This document shows, piece by piece, positions 17,961-27,887 of a stretch of DNA of 64,000 nt. The DNA comes from Vibrio agarivorans (lineage in GTDB: Bacteria > Pseudomonadota > Gammaproteobacteria > Enterobacterales > Vibrionaceae), in the NCBI RefSeq assembly GCF_030409635.1, contig NZ_JAUFQF010000001.1:1-64000 (forward strand). Direction: 5' to 3'. The notes beneath the pieces were generated by a model. It was given only the letters and a program-made list of their open reading frames with translations. It was not told where the DNA came from and did not search any database. The first letter of the stretch is position 1; each line of letters opens with the position of its first letter. Made by a program: the position numbers and the translations under genes.

Positions 17961-17991
17961 AGCGTAAAACCTAAACTTAACTTGAGGTCAA
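17961..17991 (-). promoter_or_regulatory. SoxR box and 19-bp-spaced promoter for the VOC gene
   Basis: The plus strand at 17970-17987 matches the SoxR operator palindrome CCTCAAGTTAACTTGAGG at 16 of 18 positions. On the minus strand, -35 TTGACC (17991-17986) and -10 TACGCT (17966-17961) are separated by 19 bases. Long-spaced promoters of this kind are activated by SoxR/MerR proteins through DNA untwisting. The soxR start lies 13 bases beyond the box, so SoxR likely also represses its own gene. Confidence 0.85.
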
Positions 17992-17999
17992 GAAGGAAT

Positions 18000-18428
18000 A
18001 TGAAAATGATGTTATCTGTAGGGCAAGTGGCCAAGCGTGCCGATGTTGCAGTATCGGCCATCCATTTTTATGAAAAGAAAGGTTTGATTACTTCAGCCCG
18101 AAATAGCGGTAATCAAAGACAGTACACAAGCGATGTCTTACGACGAATCGCTGTGATAAAAATCGCGCAGCAAGTGGGGCTCTCACTGCAAGAGATCAGG
18201 CAGGCGATGTCGGTCTTGCCGATCAATAAAGCTCCCTCGCAAGATGAGTGGCAATTAATGAGTCAAATCTGGCGTGAAGAACTACAAGCAAGAATCGACA
18301 ACATGCAAAAGCTACATAGCCAGTTGGGGCACTGTATCGGTTGTGGCTGCCTTTCAATGAAAACTTGCCATCTTTACAACCCAGATGATGAGAAGGGGAT
18401 AGACGCCAAAGGCGCAACGTTATGGTGA
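18000..18428 (+). CDS. soxR: SoxR redox-sensing transcriptional activator
   Basis: A MerR-family regulator, 142 residues from ATG 18000 (AGAAGGA upstream; the in-frame start at 17982 lies inside the operator). It has an N-terminal winged helix (LSVGQVAKRADVAVSAIHFYEKKGLI), a dimerisation helix, and the SoxR [2Fe-2S] cluster motif with four cysteines, CIGCGCLSMKTC. Oxidation of the cluster switches on target promoters. The adjacent VOC gene is the obvious target. No soxS is present here, as in most non-enteric bacteria. Confidence 0.92.
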   Translation: MKMMLSVGQVAKRADVAVSAIHFYEKKGLITSARNSGNQRQYTSDVLRRIAVIKIAQQVGLSLQEIRQAMSVLPINKAPSQDEWQLMSQIWREELQARIDNMQKLHSQLGHCIGCGCLSMKTCHLYNPDDEKGIDAKGATLW

Positions 18429-18454
18429 CCAGTGAAATTAAGGTATGAAGGGAC

Positions 18455-18477
18455 AAAAAAGGTGCCTCGTGGCACCT
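18455..18477 (-). terminator. Terminator after the YchJ-like gene
   Basis: AGGTGCC (18460-18466), loop TCGT, GGCACCT (18471-18477). The A-run at 18455-18460 becomes a T-run on the minus strand, so it mainly serves the minus-strand gene. It also lies downstream of soxR. Confidence 0.85.
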
Positions 18478-18498
18478 AGTTGTGTTTTATCTTAAGTG

Positions 18499-18996
18499 TT
18501 ATCCGCAGCACTTTTTGAACTTTTTACCGCTACCACACGGGCACGGGTCGTTGCGACCGATTTTATCGTGAGCGAAAGGTTGCGGTTTCTTCACCGTTTC
18601 GATGACTGGCTCGGGGAATGTTCCGTCGATGTAGTACCAGAGGCCCTCTTCGCGCACAAAGCGTGAACGCTCCTCTAGACATAGCGTTTCACCGTCTTGA
18701 TTCAGATACGCTTTAAAGGTGACAAAACCTTCGTCGCTGTGTGAACCATTTTCACGGCTTGTAACTTCGAGGTTGATCCAGTCACTGCGTACTGAATCTG
18801 CAATTGCATCGTAATCGTCTTGTGCATTGCAGCTTGGGTGATACGTAGCCACAACAAAATCCACTAGGTCGAGAACATGGGCGCAATATCTTGCGCGCAT
18901 AAGCTGCTCAGGAATAGAGGCATTATGGTGGTTTTGATGTACAGGCTCACAGCATTGTGCGTAGGCTTGGCCGCTTTTACATGGGCATGTTGTCAT
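18499..18996 (-). CDS. YchJ-family (UPF0225) protein with two SEC-C motifs
   Basis: A 165-residue protein of the YchJ/UPF0225 family. Metal-binding SEC-C motifs stand at both ends: [13 protein letters not shown] near the N-terminus and [16 protein letters not shown] at the C-terminus, around an NTF2-like middle domain. ATG 18996 is chosen because the family begins with this motif; the longer frame to 19041 would run into the upstream gene. The start overlaps the stop of the EAL-HDOD gene as ATGA, so the two are translationally coupled. Function unknown; likely zinc-binding. Confidence 0.85.
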   Translation of the reverse strand: MTTCPCKSGQAYAQCCEPVHQNHHNASIPEQLMRARYCAHVLDLVDFVVATYHPSCNAQDDYDAIADSVRSDWINLEVTSRENGSHSDEGFVTFKAYLNQDGETLCLEERSRFVREEGLWYYIDGTFPEPVIETVKKPQPFAHDKIGRNDPCPCGSGKKFKKCCG

Positions 18997-20222
18997 GATG
19001 GTGTTCCAGTTTCTGCTGATGCAAGTAAATCTCCGGTCCATTGCACGGCATCATCGTAGCATTGACTGAGTGATTCATCAGATAATTTGAGAGTTGCAGA
19101 GAGTTCAGCGAGGGCTTGCCAGTTCGCTTGTTCGTAGCTGATGGCGGTACCAAGAATATTGGCTAGTGTGCCTGTCCCATCAGCCAGAGCGGTTTTGACG
19201 GCTTCATCAACAGGCATAGACTCAAGCAAGTCGGCAATTGGCTGATCAAGCAAGCTGTCGAGTAATGAGAACATTCCGGTCAAAAACGCATCGCCAGGGT
19301 CAACATCGCCTTTGACTTTGCGTGCAACCAACTCGCAAAAACGCGCGCGCTGAACAGAGAGGCGATACAGATAGTCTGGTTTCGACTCTTTGGTCGATGC
19401 GATTGCAACCAAAGCCACAAACTTTCTTAAGCGCTCTTCACCTAAATAGACTAGCGCTTGTTTAAAGGATTTTATCTTGGCAGACACCATCACTGAAGAG
19501 TTGACATAGGTCAGCAACTTATACGACAGCGACAGGTCTTGGCTGAATAGGTTTTCCAGCGCTTTGTAGTCGATGGAAGGTTTAGCCAATTGCTTACACA
19601 GTTGCACAACCGTGATGAATGATGGCTCAAGGGCTTTGCGCTGTATCATCTCTGGCTTACTGAAAAAGTAACCCTGAAAGTAATCAAATCCAGCATCATG
19701 GGCGCGTTGGAAATCTTCGTAGGTTTCAACTTTTTCAGCTAGGAAGCGAATTTTGGTGTGCTCAAGTTTGTGAATGAAGATTTCTGCTTTTTCAATTGAG
19801 ATCGAGCGAATATCAAATTTGATGATAGAGACAAACGGCAAGAACGGTCTCCACTCTTTGCTCGGTACAAAGTCATCAAGTGCAATAGTGTAACCCGCGA
19901 GTGCCATTTCTCGAACAGCAGAGAGCAGTTCAGAGGTTGGTGCACAGTCCTCTAATATTTCAACAACGAGGTTGTCGCTCGGGAACAAGGTTGGAATGCG
20001 ATTAATCAAGCTCTGGTAAGGAAAGTTAACAAAGCCGAGGTTATCCCCAAGAGTGCTGTAGTGGGTCGATAAAAAATGATCAGACAAAAGTCGACTGGTC
20101 GCGAGATCAGGATCGATTTCAGGAAAGGTATTGTTCGGGCCATCACGGAACAGCAACTCGTAACCAATGGTCCGTTTGGAGCGATCGAGTATCGGCTGTC
20201 TTGCTATATACGAGTACTTCAA
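18993..20222 (-). CDS. EAL-HDOD signalling protein (YuxH-like)
   Basis: A 409-residue protein with an EAL domain (about 1-200) and an HDOD domain (about 205-390). EAL marks are degraded: the EAL triad is YELLFRD, with IALDDF, IKFD, AEKVET and FQGYFFSKP still present. The HDOD part has the helical core [19 protein letters not shown]. Proteins of this layout in Vibrio usually lack or have weak c-di-GMP phosphodiesterase activity and act in motility and biofilm signalling. It overlaps the YchJ-like gene by 4 bases. No sensor domain is present. Confidence 0.85.
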   Translation of the reverse strand: MKYSYIARQPILDRSKRTIGYELLFRDGPNNTFPEIDPDLATSRLLSDHFLSTHYSTLGDNLGFVNFPYQSLINRIPTLFPSDNLVVEILEDCAPTSELLSAVREMALAGYTIALDDFVPSKEWRPFLPFVSIIKFDIRSISIEKAEIFIHKLEHTKIRFLAEKVETYEDFQRAHDAGFDYFQGYFFSKPEMIQRKALEPSFITVVQLCKQLAKPSIDYKALENLFSQDLSLSYKLLTYVNSSVMVSAKIKSFKQALVYLGEERLRKFVALVAIASTKESKPDYLYRLSVQRARFCELVARKVKGDVDPGDAFLTGMFSLLDSLLDQPIADLLESMPVDEAVKTALADGTGTLANILGTAISYEQANWQALAELSATLKLSDESLSQCYDDAVQWTGDLLASAETGTPS

Positions 20223-20304
20223 GGGTGTTCTTATTTTTGTCTGCAGACGTTTAATATTACTGATAGTAGAAACAATTACTCAATGCTATCTCAAATTTGT
20301 GACA

Positions 20305-21030
20305 TTAATCGATAGCGAATGAATCGAGAGACATTGTCTCGTCATCGATACGTAAAACGTATCCTTGATCTCCCCAGTCGCCAAGTACGACACGACTGGC
20401 TGGTTGGTGGTTGAGCGTAAAGCGATGTACGTTAGGGCGATGAGTATGACCATGAATCATTAAGTCGACTTGATGATCTCGCATCACTTTTTCCACTTCG
20501 CTTTGCGTCACATCCATAATATCGAGAGACTTACTCTGTTTATCGTGCTTAATATCCCCTTTGATCTTAGCGACGATTTTTTCGCGCACAGAAAACGGTA
20601 GATGATTAAACAACCATTGAAGCCATGGAAGGTGCACTTTTTTACGGTAGTTGAGATAGGCTTCATCAAGTGTACACAGTGTATCGCCGTGCAGCACGAC
20701 CGCTTTTCTTCCGTAGAGATCGATCACGGTTTCATCACCAAGCAGTGTTACCCCAGTCTCTTTCGTAAATCGCTTTCCTACTAGAAAATCACGGTTTCCT
20801 CGCGTGAAATAACAAGGCACGCCCTGGCTGGTGAGTTGCTTGAAGGCTTCGATAATGGAGCGACAGAACGGTGAAGGGTCATCATCCCCAGTCCAAAAAT
20901 CAAAAAGATCACCTAAAACATAAACGGCATCTGCGTGAGGCGCTTCTTCTTGCATGAAGTGAAAAAAAGCCTGGTTGAGCTTTGGAACATTAGGAGAGAG
21001 ATGAAGATCAGAAATAAACAGTGTGGTCAT
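20305..21030 (-). CDS. lpxH: UDP-2,3-diacylglucosamine diphosphatase LpxH
   Basis: A calcineurin-like metallophosphoesterase, 241 residues, that makes lipid X in lipid A synthesis at the inner membrane. Metal-binding motifs are complete: FISDLHL, GDLFDFW, GNRD, HGD and MIHGHTHRP. ATG 21030 (MTTLFISDLHL) matches the family N-terminus; a TTG at 21048 is possible. It lies downstream of ppiB on the same strand, an arrangement common in gammaproteobacteria, with a 55-base gap. Confidence 0.95.
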   Translation of the reverse strand: MTTLFISDLHLSPNVPKLNQAFFHFMQEEAPHADAVYVLGDLFDFWTGDDDPSPFCRSIIEAFKQLTSQGVPCYFTRGNRDFLVGKRFTKETGVTLLGDETVIDLYGRKAVVLHGDTLCTLDEAYLNYRKKVHLPWLQWLFNHLPFSVREKIVAKIKGDIKHDKQSKSLDIMDVTQSEVEKVMRDHQVDLMIHGHTHRPNVHRFTLNHQPASRVVLGDWGDQGYVLRIDDETMSLDSFAID

Positions 21031-21085
21031 AGAGTCATACTTAATCAAATGATTGGGGCAGCAAAAGAGCCGCCCCGATATCGAA

Positions 21086-21580
21086 TTATTCTTCGATAGT
21101 TGTACCCGTGATCAGTACGTCTTCTAGCGGTACGTCTTGGTGCATACCGTAAGAACCCGTGCTAACCCCTTTGATTTGGTTTACAACGTCCATGCCTTCA
21201 ATAACTTCAGCAAATACACAGTAACCCCAACCGTCTAGGCTTTCGCTACGAAAGTCTAGGAATGTGTTGTTGTTTACGTTGATAAAGAACTGAGAGCTTG
21301 CTGAGTGCGGTTCCATAGTACGCGCCATTGCTAACGTACCTACTTTGTTGCTTAGGCCGTTGTTTGCTTCGTTTTTGATTGACTCGCGAGACGCTTTCTC
21401 ACGTAGACCAGATTCCATGCCGCCGCCTTGGACCATGAAACCGTCAATAACACGGTGGAAAAGCGTGTTGTCGTAGAAACCATCACGACAGTACTGTAGG
21501 AAGTTTGCACATGTTACTGGTGCTTTCTCTTCGTTAAGTTGGATTTTGATGTCACCAAAGTTTGTGTGAAGGGTGATCAT
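21086..21580 (-). CDS. ppiB: Peptidyl-prolyl cis-trans isomerase B (cyclophilin)
   Basis: A 164-residue cytoplasmic cyclophilin that isomerises X-Pro bonds. Family motifs are [27 protein letters not shown] and [17 protein letters not shown]. It has no signal peptide, which separates PpiB from PpiA. It is the first gene before lpxH and divergent from cysS across a 202-base region. Confidence 0.95.
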   Translation of the reverse strand: MITLHTNFGDIKIQLNEEKAPVTCANFLQYCRDGFYDNTLFHRVIDGFMVQGGGMESGLREKASRESIKNEANNGLSNKVGTLAMARTMEPHSASSQFFINVNNNTFLDFRSESLDGWGYCVFAEVIEGMDVVNQIKGVSTGSYGMHQDVPLEDVLITGTTIEE

Positions 21581-21782
21581 GATGATGTCCTTTGTTCATA
21601 TAGATAGGTTTAGGATAGCAATTCTATCTTAACTACTTTGATAATCCTACGTGAAAAAGGGCCCTTTGATTGAAATTGGTGGTGTTTATGCTGCGTTTTT
21701 GCACGATAGAGGATTACTTAAGTCCGGCCATGTTGGTATACTGAGCGCCAGATTTTTTTACACCAATATTTAGATAGAGATC

Positions 21783-23165
21783 ATGCTGAAAATATATAAC
21801 TCACTTACACGCAAGAAAGAGGAATTCAAGCCAATCGAAGCCGGTAAAGTCGGTATGTACGTGTGTGGGGTAACCATCTACGATCTCTGTCATATTGGTC
21901 ACGGTCGTACATTCGTTTCTTTTGACGTGGTATCACGTTACCTACGCTACCTTGGGTACGACTTGAACTTTGTTCGTAACATCACTGACATTGATGACAA
22001 AATCATCAAGCGAGCGGCTGAAAATGGTGAGTCTTGTGAAGCATTAACTGAACGATTAATCGGTGAAATGCACGCAGACTTTGATGCGCTAAATATGGCA
22101 CGCCCAAATGTGGAGCCACGCGCAACACAATATATCCAAGAGATCATTGATCTAGTAGAAAAGCTCATCAAACGTGGCTTTGCTTATGTTGCCGATAACG
22201 GCGATGTGATGTTCGAAGTAAGCAAGTACGATGATTACGGCAAACTATCAAAGCAAGACCTTGACCAGTTGCAAGCAGGCGCTCGTGTAAGCATTGAAGT
22301 GACTAAGCGCAGCCCGCTTGATTTTGTACTTTGGAAGATGTCTAAGCCGGGCGAACCAACTTGGGAATCGCCTTGGGGTCCTGGCCGCCCTGGTTGGCAC
22401 ATCGAATGTTCAGCGATGAACTCGTCTATCTTAGGCGATCATTTCGACATTCACGGTGGCGGTTCTGATCTGCAGTTCCCACACCATGAGAATGAAATTG
22501 CGCAATCATGCTGTGCACACGATACACAATACGTGAACACTTGGATGCACAGTGGCATGGTGATGGTTGACCGCGAGAAGATGTCTAAATCTCTGGGTAA
22601 TTTCTTCACTATTCGAGATGTTCTTGGTCACTACGATGCGGAAACTGTACGTTACTTCCTAATGTCAGGTCACTACCGTAGCCAGCTTAACTACAGTGAA
22701 GAGAACTTGAACCAAGCACGCGCTTCCCTTGAGCGTCTGTACACGTCATTACGTGGTTTGGATACAACAGTTGAAGCCCAAGGTGGCGATGAGTATGTTG
22801 CACGCTTTGAAGCTGCAATGAATGACGACTTCAACACACCAGAAGCGTACTCAGTGTTGTTTGATATGGCTCGTGAAATAAACCGTGTGAAAGCGGAAGA
22901 TATTGCAGCGGCAAACGCAATGGGCGCAGTGATGCGCAAGCTTGCCGAAGTGATTGGTATCCTATACCAAGACCCTGAAGCCTTCCTTAAAGGCGATGCA
23001 GGTGACGACGACGAAGTGGCAGAGATCGAAGCACTGATCAAACTGCGTAACGACTCTCGCGCTGCAAAAGACTGGGCGAATGCAGATATGGCTCGTGACA
23101 AGCTGACGGAGATGGGCATCGTTCTAGAGGACGGCCCGGAAGGCACTACGTGGCGTCGTAAGTAG
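21783..23165 (+). CDS. cysS: Cysteinyl-tRNA synthetase
   Basis: A 460-residue class I aminoacyl-tRNA synthetase that charges tRNA-Cys. The nucleotide-binding HIGH signature appears as HIGHGRT, with zinc ligands Cys28 (CGVTIYD), GWHIECSAM and PHHENE, and KMSKS as [10 protein letters not shown]. It has full family length with a C-terminal anticodon-binding region. GAG lies upstream of ATG 21783 and a terminator follows. Confidence 0.97.
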   Translation: MLKIYNSLTRKKEEFKPIEAGKVGMYVCGVTIYDLCHIGHGRTFVSFDVVSRYLRYLGYDLNFVRNITDIDDKIIKRAAENGESCEALTERLIGEMHADFDALNMARPNVEPRATQYIQEIIDLVEKLIKRGFAYVADNGDVMFEVSKYDDYGKLSKQDLDQLQAGARVSIEVTKRSPLDFVLWKMSKPGEPTWESPWGPGRPGWHIECSAMNSSILGDHFDIHGGGSDLQFPHHENEIAQSCCAHDTQYVNTWMHSGMVMVDREKMSKSLGNFFTIRDVLGHYDAETVRYFLMSGHYRSQLNYSEENLNQARASLERLYTSLRGLDTTVEAQGGDEYVARFEAAMNDDFNTPEAYSVLFDMAREINRVKAEDIAAANAMGAVMRKLAEVIGILYQDPEAFLKGDAGDDDEVAEIEALIKLRNDSRAAKDWANADMARDKLTEMGIVLEDGPEGTTWRRK

Positions 23166-23207
23166 TTTATTTTAAGTAATCTATTATTAAGCAAATAGTG
23201 GTTTAAG

Positions 23208-23232
23208 AAGGGCTGAGGTTTCAGCCCTTTTT
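23208..23232 (+). terminator. cysS terminator
   Basis: AAGGGCTGA (23208-23216), loop GGTT, TCAGCCCTT (23221-23229), then TTTTTC. Confidence 0.9.
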
Positions 23233-23269
23233 CTTAACTCAGTTTTAAATTTCAACTAGGTAATTTCTC

Positions 23270-23848
23270 TTGGCTCAGATGTACTTCTATTACTCTGCAA
23301 TGAATGCGGGTAAGTCGACAACACTTCTTCAATCTTCTTTTAACTACCAAGAACGTGGCATGAATCCATTGATTTTGACTGCCGCGTTAGACGATCGTTA
23401 CGGCGTAGGAAAAGTCAGTTCACGTATCGGTTTGCAAGCGGAAGCGCAATTATTCAATGCTGAAACGGATCTGTTTGCTGAGATCAAAGCAATTAATGAG
23501 CAAGAGAAGCGTCACTGTATTCTGGTGGATGAGTGTCAGTTTCTAAGTAAAGAGCAGGTCTATCAGCTCACTGAGGTTGTTGATAAACTGCATATCCCAG
23601 TACTTTGCTACGGTTTGCGTACCGATTTCTTGGGTGAGTTATTTGAGGGTAGTCGCCATTTGTTAGCCTGGGCAGATAAGCTGGTTGAGCTTAAGACGAT
23701 TTGTCATTGTGGTCGTAAGGCAAACATGGTGATCCGTACTGATGAGCACGGTAAGGCGATTGCAGAGGGTGATCAGGTTGCGATTGGTGGTAATGACCGT
23801 TATGTCTCTGTATGTCGTCAGCACTACAAAGAAGCGCTAGGTAAGTAA
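23270..23848 (+). CDS. tdk: Thymidine kinase
   Basis: A 192-residue type II thymidine kinase for thymidine salvage. The P-loop sits in [15 protein letters not shown], then LVDECQFL (Walker B-like), the lid with [11 protein letters not shown] and a zinc pair with C in VCRQHY. The TTG start at 23270 gives [11 protein letters not shown], matching the family N-terminus; ATG 23279 is a possible alternative. It is flanked by terminators on both sides and so is monocistronic. Confidence 0.95.
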   Translation: MAQMYFYYSAMNAGKSTTLLQSSFNYQERGMNPLILTAALDDRYGVGKVSSRIGLQAEAQLFNAETDLFAEIKAINEQEKRHCILVDECQFLSKEQVYQLTEVVDKLHIPVLCYGLRTDFLGELFEGSRHLLAWADKLVELKTICHCGRKANMVIRTDEHGKAIAEGDQVAIGGNDRYVSVCRQHYKEALGK

Positions 23849-23878
23849 CTCAGCTTACCAACCAAGAAAACACACAAT

Positions 23879-23907
23879 AAAAAACGGAGCATCAGCTCCG
23901 TTTTTTA
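23879..23907. terminator. Bidirectional terminator between tdk and infA
   Basis: ACGGAGC (23884-23890), loop ATCA, GCTCCGT (23895-23901), flanked by A-run and T-run. It serves the two convergent genes. Confidence 0.92.
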
Positions 23908-23927
23908 TTTGGCTTGATAATCTAAGA

Positions 23928-24146
<219 letters not shown>

Positions 24147-24226
24147 TTAATCCTCTTATGTAAATGGTTTGTTTTGCACCACTAATCATGGGTACAAAAG
24201 CGGAATAAATAAAGTTGGGCGGTATT

Positions 24227-24925
24227 CTACCCCTGCCAACGCTGATTTACTAGCCTTTGATGGCGATGAAATCTAACTTTATAGTTCATAGCTGGGCATT
24301 CATCGATTTGATAGCCCAAATAAAGCCAGTGATTTTGTTGTTTTACACAAAACTCAATCTGTTTTAACACCGCCAACGTGCCCAGTGAAATAGGGTAGTC
24401 TGGGTCATAAAAGGTATAGAAGGCACTGGCACATTGAGGCATTACATCAGTCACTGCAACCGCGATGAGTTTATCGTCATCGTAGAGGTGTAAAAACTGT
24501 GGAGAGAGCCACGAGCAATGAGCGAACTTGAAAAAATCGTCCTTTTTCGGTGGATACATAGTGCCATTTCGATGACGCGCTTCGATATAACGGGCGTACA
24601 AGTCAAACCACCCATCATCTAACTCAGGCTTCATTTCACTGCGAATAGACTTCGATTTGCTAAGGATACGCTTTTGGCTCTGAGTAGGTTTGAAATCACC
24701 GACAGAAAGACGAATCGCTTCACACGCTTGGCACAGTGTACAGTGAGGCTTGTATATCACATCACCGCTGCGACGAAAGCCATTAGCAAGCAGGATTTGA
24801 TAACCCTCAGGTGAATGGTTGGGTTCATCCAATGCGACCGCCATTCTCTCCTGATGGTTGGGGAGATAAGCACATTCATGTGCTGCTGTGAGTCCAATCC
24901 TAATGTGGTACAAATCCGAGTTCAT
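24227..24925 (-). CDS. bpt: Aspartate/glutamate leucyltransferase
   Basis: A 232-residue ATE1-like enzyme that transfers Leu from Leu-tRNA to N-terminal Asp or Glu, marking proteins for ClpS/ClpAP. It shows the N-terminal CxxC-like region (YKPHCTLCQACEAIRL), the central RHRNGTMYPP, and the closing GYQIDECPAMNYK and FHRHQRL. It lies 46 bases downstream of aat, so both N-degron transferases are probably co-transcribed. Confidence 0.93.
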   Translation of the reverse strand: MNSDLYHIRIGLTAAHECAYLPNHQERMAVALDEPNHSPEGYQILLANGFRRSGDVIYKPHCTLCQACEAIRLSVGDFKPTQSQKRILSKSKSIRSEMKPELDDGWFDLYARYIEARHRNGTMYPPKKDDFFKFAHCSWLSPQFLHLYDDDKLIAVAVTDVMPQCASAFYTFYDPDYPISLGTLAVLKQIEFCVKQQNHWLYLGYQIDECPAMNYKVRFHRHQRLVNQRWQG

Positions 24926-24971
24926 TGATGACCTAGTGGGAAATTACAGCGGATACGATCAACGTAGTTGA

Positions 24972-25697
24972 TCAATCCAAACAGATCCATTGCTGCTCAA
25001 AACAGTTTGAATCGATTTTTTGGTTTTTAAGGTGCTCTAATTGTTGCATAAAATCGGCTCTTAGCAACTCTTGTGCGCCCAATGAGGCTAAATGTGGATT
25101 CATGATTTGGCAGTCAATGAGCTTGCCCCCATGTTTAGCAAAGTGTTGGCAAAAGAACCAAAGACCAACTTTCGAAGCATTAGTCTCTAAACTGAACATC
25201 GACTCACCACAAAACAGTTGTCCTATCGACAGTCCATACAAGCCCCCCACAAGCACGTCATCTCGCCACACTTCGACAGAGTGGCAGTAGCCTAACGAGG
25301 CAAGGTGCTTGTAGGCTTCGCGCATTTCTGGGTGAATCCAGGTTTCTTCGGCGCTGCGGGTTGATGCGCAGTAGTCAATGACTCGCGCTGTTGCTCGGTC
25401 AATCGACACCATGTAGTTGTGTTTGCGCTGGAATTTTTTCAAGCTTTTCGCAGGCTCGAATGTCACAGGGTCAAACACTGCCCGAGGAGCAGGGCTCCAC
25501 CACAGAAGAGGTTCGTCGGGGCCGTACCATGGAAAAATACCATGGCGATAAGCATTTAATAGTCTGTGTGGTGATAAATCGCCGCCAAAGGCCAGCAAAC
25601 CGCTTGGGTCTTCCAGTGCGTCAAAGGGAGAGGGAAAATCGATTGAGTTAGGGTCAAGTTCAGTTAGATAGATGGCCATGCGCGGGTTTTCATTCAC
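24972..25697 (-). CDS. aat: Leucyl/phenylalanyl-tRNA--protein transferase
   Basis: Adds Leu or Phe to N-terminal Lys/Arg of proteins for ClpS/ClpAP degradation. Family marks are GLLAFGGDLSPHRLLNAYRHGIFPW (about residues 33-57), WWSPAPRAVF, ETWIHPEM, GGLYGLSIGQLFCGESMFS and LIDCQ. The frame starts at GTG 25697 (241 aa). ATG 25679, which gives MAIYLTELDP, is equally plausible, and neither has a strong ribosome binding site. It is the first gene of the aat-bpt pair, divergent from aroA. Confidence 0.94.
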   Translation of the reverse strand: MNENPRMAIYLTELDPNSIDFPSPFDALEDPSGLLAFGGDLSPHRLLNAYRHGIFPWYGPDEPLLWWSPAPRAVFDPVTFEPAKSLKKFQRKHNYMVSIDRATARVIDYCASTRSAEETWIHPEMREAYKHLASLGYCHSVEVWRDDVLVGGLYGLSIGQLFCGESMFSLETNASKVGLWFFCQHFAKHGGKLIDCQIMNPHLASLGAQELLRADFMQQLEHLKNQKIDSNCFEQQWICLD

Positions 25698-25921
25698 CGT
25701 TTATGCAAAAATGCGTTGAGATGGCGTGATTGTATTACTCTATGTCGCCAATTGCCAAAGTGTTCATTTGTCAGCCTAGGTTTACGCGACAAATACTTCA
25801 TTTTTCACTGTTATCGAGTCTGGAGTTATGCAGTTTTTTTGGTTAGTCTGCCAATACGAAGAATTATTGCTAACTGCTGCCCTCCCTTATCCAGCAGTAG
25901 ACCTAAGGGAATAAATAGTTA

Positions 25922-27202
25922 ATGGAAAGCCTGACTTTAAATCCAATCCAACGTGTGAATGGTGTGGTGAACCTGCCAGGTTCAAAAAGTGTCTCCAACC
26001 GTGCTTTGTTGCTTGCAGCACTGGCGAAGGGAACAACAAGACTGACGAATTTACTTGATAGTGACGATATTCGTCACATGCTTAATGCGCTTACCAAATT
26101 AGGTGTGAGCTACCGTTTGTCAGATGATAAAACTGTGTGTGAAGTTAAAGGGCTAGGTCGTCCGTTTGATGTCTCGGAAGCGCAAGAGTTGTTCTTAGGC
26201 AATGCTGGTACTGCAATGCGTCCACTTGCAGCGGCACTGTGTCTTGGTCGCGGCGAATACGTGTTGACGGGTGAGCCTCGTATGAAAGAGCGCCCAATCG
26301 GCCATTTAGTGAATGCGCTCAAAGAAGCTGGCGCCGAGATTGAGTATTTAGAAAACGCAGATTACCCACCACTCAAGATTACCGCTACAGGCCTAAACGC
26401 GGGCATGGTATCTATCGATGGCTCTATTTCAAGTCAGTTCTTAACGGCATTTTTGATGTCAGCACCGCTGGCTGAAGGTGAAATTACCATCAATATTGTT
26501 GGTGAGTTGGTGTCTAAGCCTTACATCGATATTACGCTGCATATCATGAAGCAGTTTGGTGTTGAGGTGATTAATAACGACTACCAACAATTTGTCGTTC
26601 CAGCAGGTCAACAATACATCGCACCGGGTGATTTCTTAGTGGAAGGCGATGCGTCTTCTGCCTCTTACTTCCTAGCTGCTGCCGCTATCAAAGGTGGTGA
26701 AATCAAAGTAACGGGTATTGGCAAAAACAGTATTCAAGGTGATATTCAATTTGCTGATGCGCTCGAGAAAATGGGTGCTGAGATCGAATGGGGTGATGAT
26801 TATGTGATCTCTCGTGTCGGTGAGCTAAAAGCGATTGATATGGATTACAACCACATCCCAGACGCAGCGATGACGATTGCGACAACGGCACTGTTCGCAG
26901 AAGGCACGACAGCTATTCGCAACGTGTACAACTGGCGTGTAAAAGAGACTGATCGTTTGGCGGCGATGGCGACAGAACTGCGTAAAGTCGGTGCAGAAGT
27001 GGAAGAGGGGGAGGATTACATCATTGTAAACCCACCTAAGCAACTTCAGCATGCTGCGATTGATACCTATGACGATCACCGTATGGCGATGTGTTTCTCG
27101 TTAGTCGCTTTGAGTGATACACCAGTGACGATTAACGATCCAGGCTGTACGTCAAAAACATTCCCAGACTACTTCGATAAACTGGCAGAACTTAGCTGCT
27201 AA
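25922..27202 (+). CDS. aroA: 3-phosphoshikimate 1-carboxyvinyltransferase (EPSP synthase)
   Basis: A 426-residue shikimate-pathway enzyme that joins shikimate-3-phosphate and PEP. It shows [18 protein letters not shown] near the N-terminus, [17 protein letters not shown] (PEP site), [11 protein letters not shown], and the closing [19 protein letters not shown] and DDHRMAM. It is a class I enzyme of normal length. It is monocistronic here, with a terminator after it. Confidence 0.97.
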   Translation: MESLTLNPIQRVNGVVNLPGSKSVSNRALLLAALAKGTTRLTNLLDSDDIRHMLNALTKLGVSYRLSDDKTVCEVKGLGRPFDVSEAQELFLGNAGTAMRPLAAALCLGRGEYVLTGEPRMKERPIGHLVNALKEAGAEIEYLENADYPPLKITATGLNAGMVSIDGSISSQFLTAFLMSAPLAEGEITINIVGELVSKPYIDITLHIMKQFGVEVINNDYQQFVVPAGQQYIAPGDFLVEGDASSASYFLAAAAIKGGEIKVTGIGKNSIQGDIQFADALEKMGAEIEWGDDYVISRVGELKAIDMDYNHIPDAAMTIATTALFAEGTTAIRNVYNWRVKETDRLAAMATELRKVGAEVEEGEDYIIVNPPKQLQHAAIDTYDDHRMAMCFSLVALSDTPVTINDPGCTSKTFPDYFDKLAELSC

Positions 27203-27232
27203 GCGAAGCTGTTTGTTAAACGGGTATAAATG

Positions 27233-27262
27233 ATTAGGGGAGCCTTGCTCCCCTAATTGTAT
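27233..27262. terminator. Terminator between aroA and yciN
   Basis: ATTAGGGGAGC (27233-27243), loop CTT, GCTCCCCTAAT (27247-27257). The T-tract is weak on the plus strand and absent on the minus strand, so efficiency is uncertain. Confidence 0.7.
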
Positions 27263-27315
27263 TCACGGTTACTTTGTATTCATGGTGACTGTATTCACGA
27301 TGACTAAAAGAAATA

Positions 27316-27564
27316 TTAGCCTTCTAGTGTGAACTCTTTCGACAAGTGATGCGCTAAGTATTTGAACATATTAAACACGGCGGTGGTGTTTTGAGTAGGA
27401 AGGCCATTATCGTCTAAGAAGTACTCACCTTTAAACACCAACACCCCTTCTTTTTCTTCTACGGAATCTGCGCGCATGCCTTTGATGTAATCATCGTGCT
27501 CTTGGATGATTTGGTTTGCGATGAGAAGGAGATCGAATTTCGAAATGTTTTTCTTTTCACTCAT
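27316..27564 (-). CDS. yciN: YciN family (DUF2498) protein
   Basis: An 82-residue cytoplasmic protein matching E. coli YciN in length and in LLIANQIIQEHDDYIKGM, VLVFKGEYFLDDNGLPT and TAVFNMFKYLAHHLS. Function is unknown. It sits beside and divergent from topA, as in enterics, which supports the assignment. Confidence 0.88.
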   Translation of the reverse strand: MSEKKNISKFDLLLIANQIIQEHDDYIKGMRADSVEEKEGVLVFKGEYFLDDNGLPTQNTTAVFNMFKYLAHHLSKEFTLEG

Positions 27565-27887
27565 GAGTTTTTCTGTCCGATTAGTTGTGCTTGGCGCAAG
27601 TCTAGAAAAAACTGCACAGAGAATCTAGTGACTTTTTAGTACCTGACCAGATTGTTTAATGCCACCTACTTAAAGGGTCAGATTTCCACTATGTATTTCC
27701 ACTATATATAGAGGGAAAATAGGGGAGTTTTAGCGGCGATTTGATTGCCCAAATGTCAACCAGTCAGAAGTTTTTTTGCAAAAAGATATTGATCTTCTGA
27801 AAATCTCGCTCAATAGTAAAAAAAGAACGAGACATTGAGTATGTCGTACTGTAACGGCGTGCCAACAAAATAGAGTATTGAATTACT
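27565..27887. other. Intergenic region between yciN and topA
   Basis: No gene seen in 323 bases. It should hold the divergent promoters. TTTCCACTAT is repeated at 27683-27692 and 27696-27705. CTGACC near 27645 and GGTCAG near 27677 form a loose inverted pair reminiscent of REP remnants. Confidence 0.4.
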
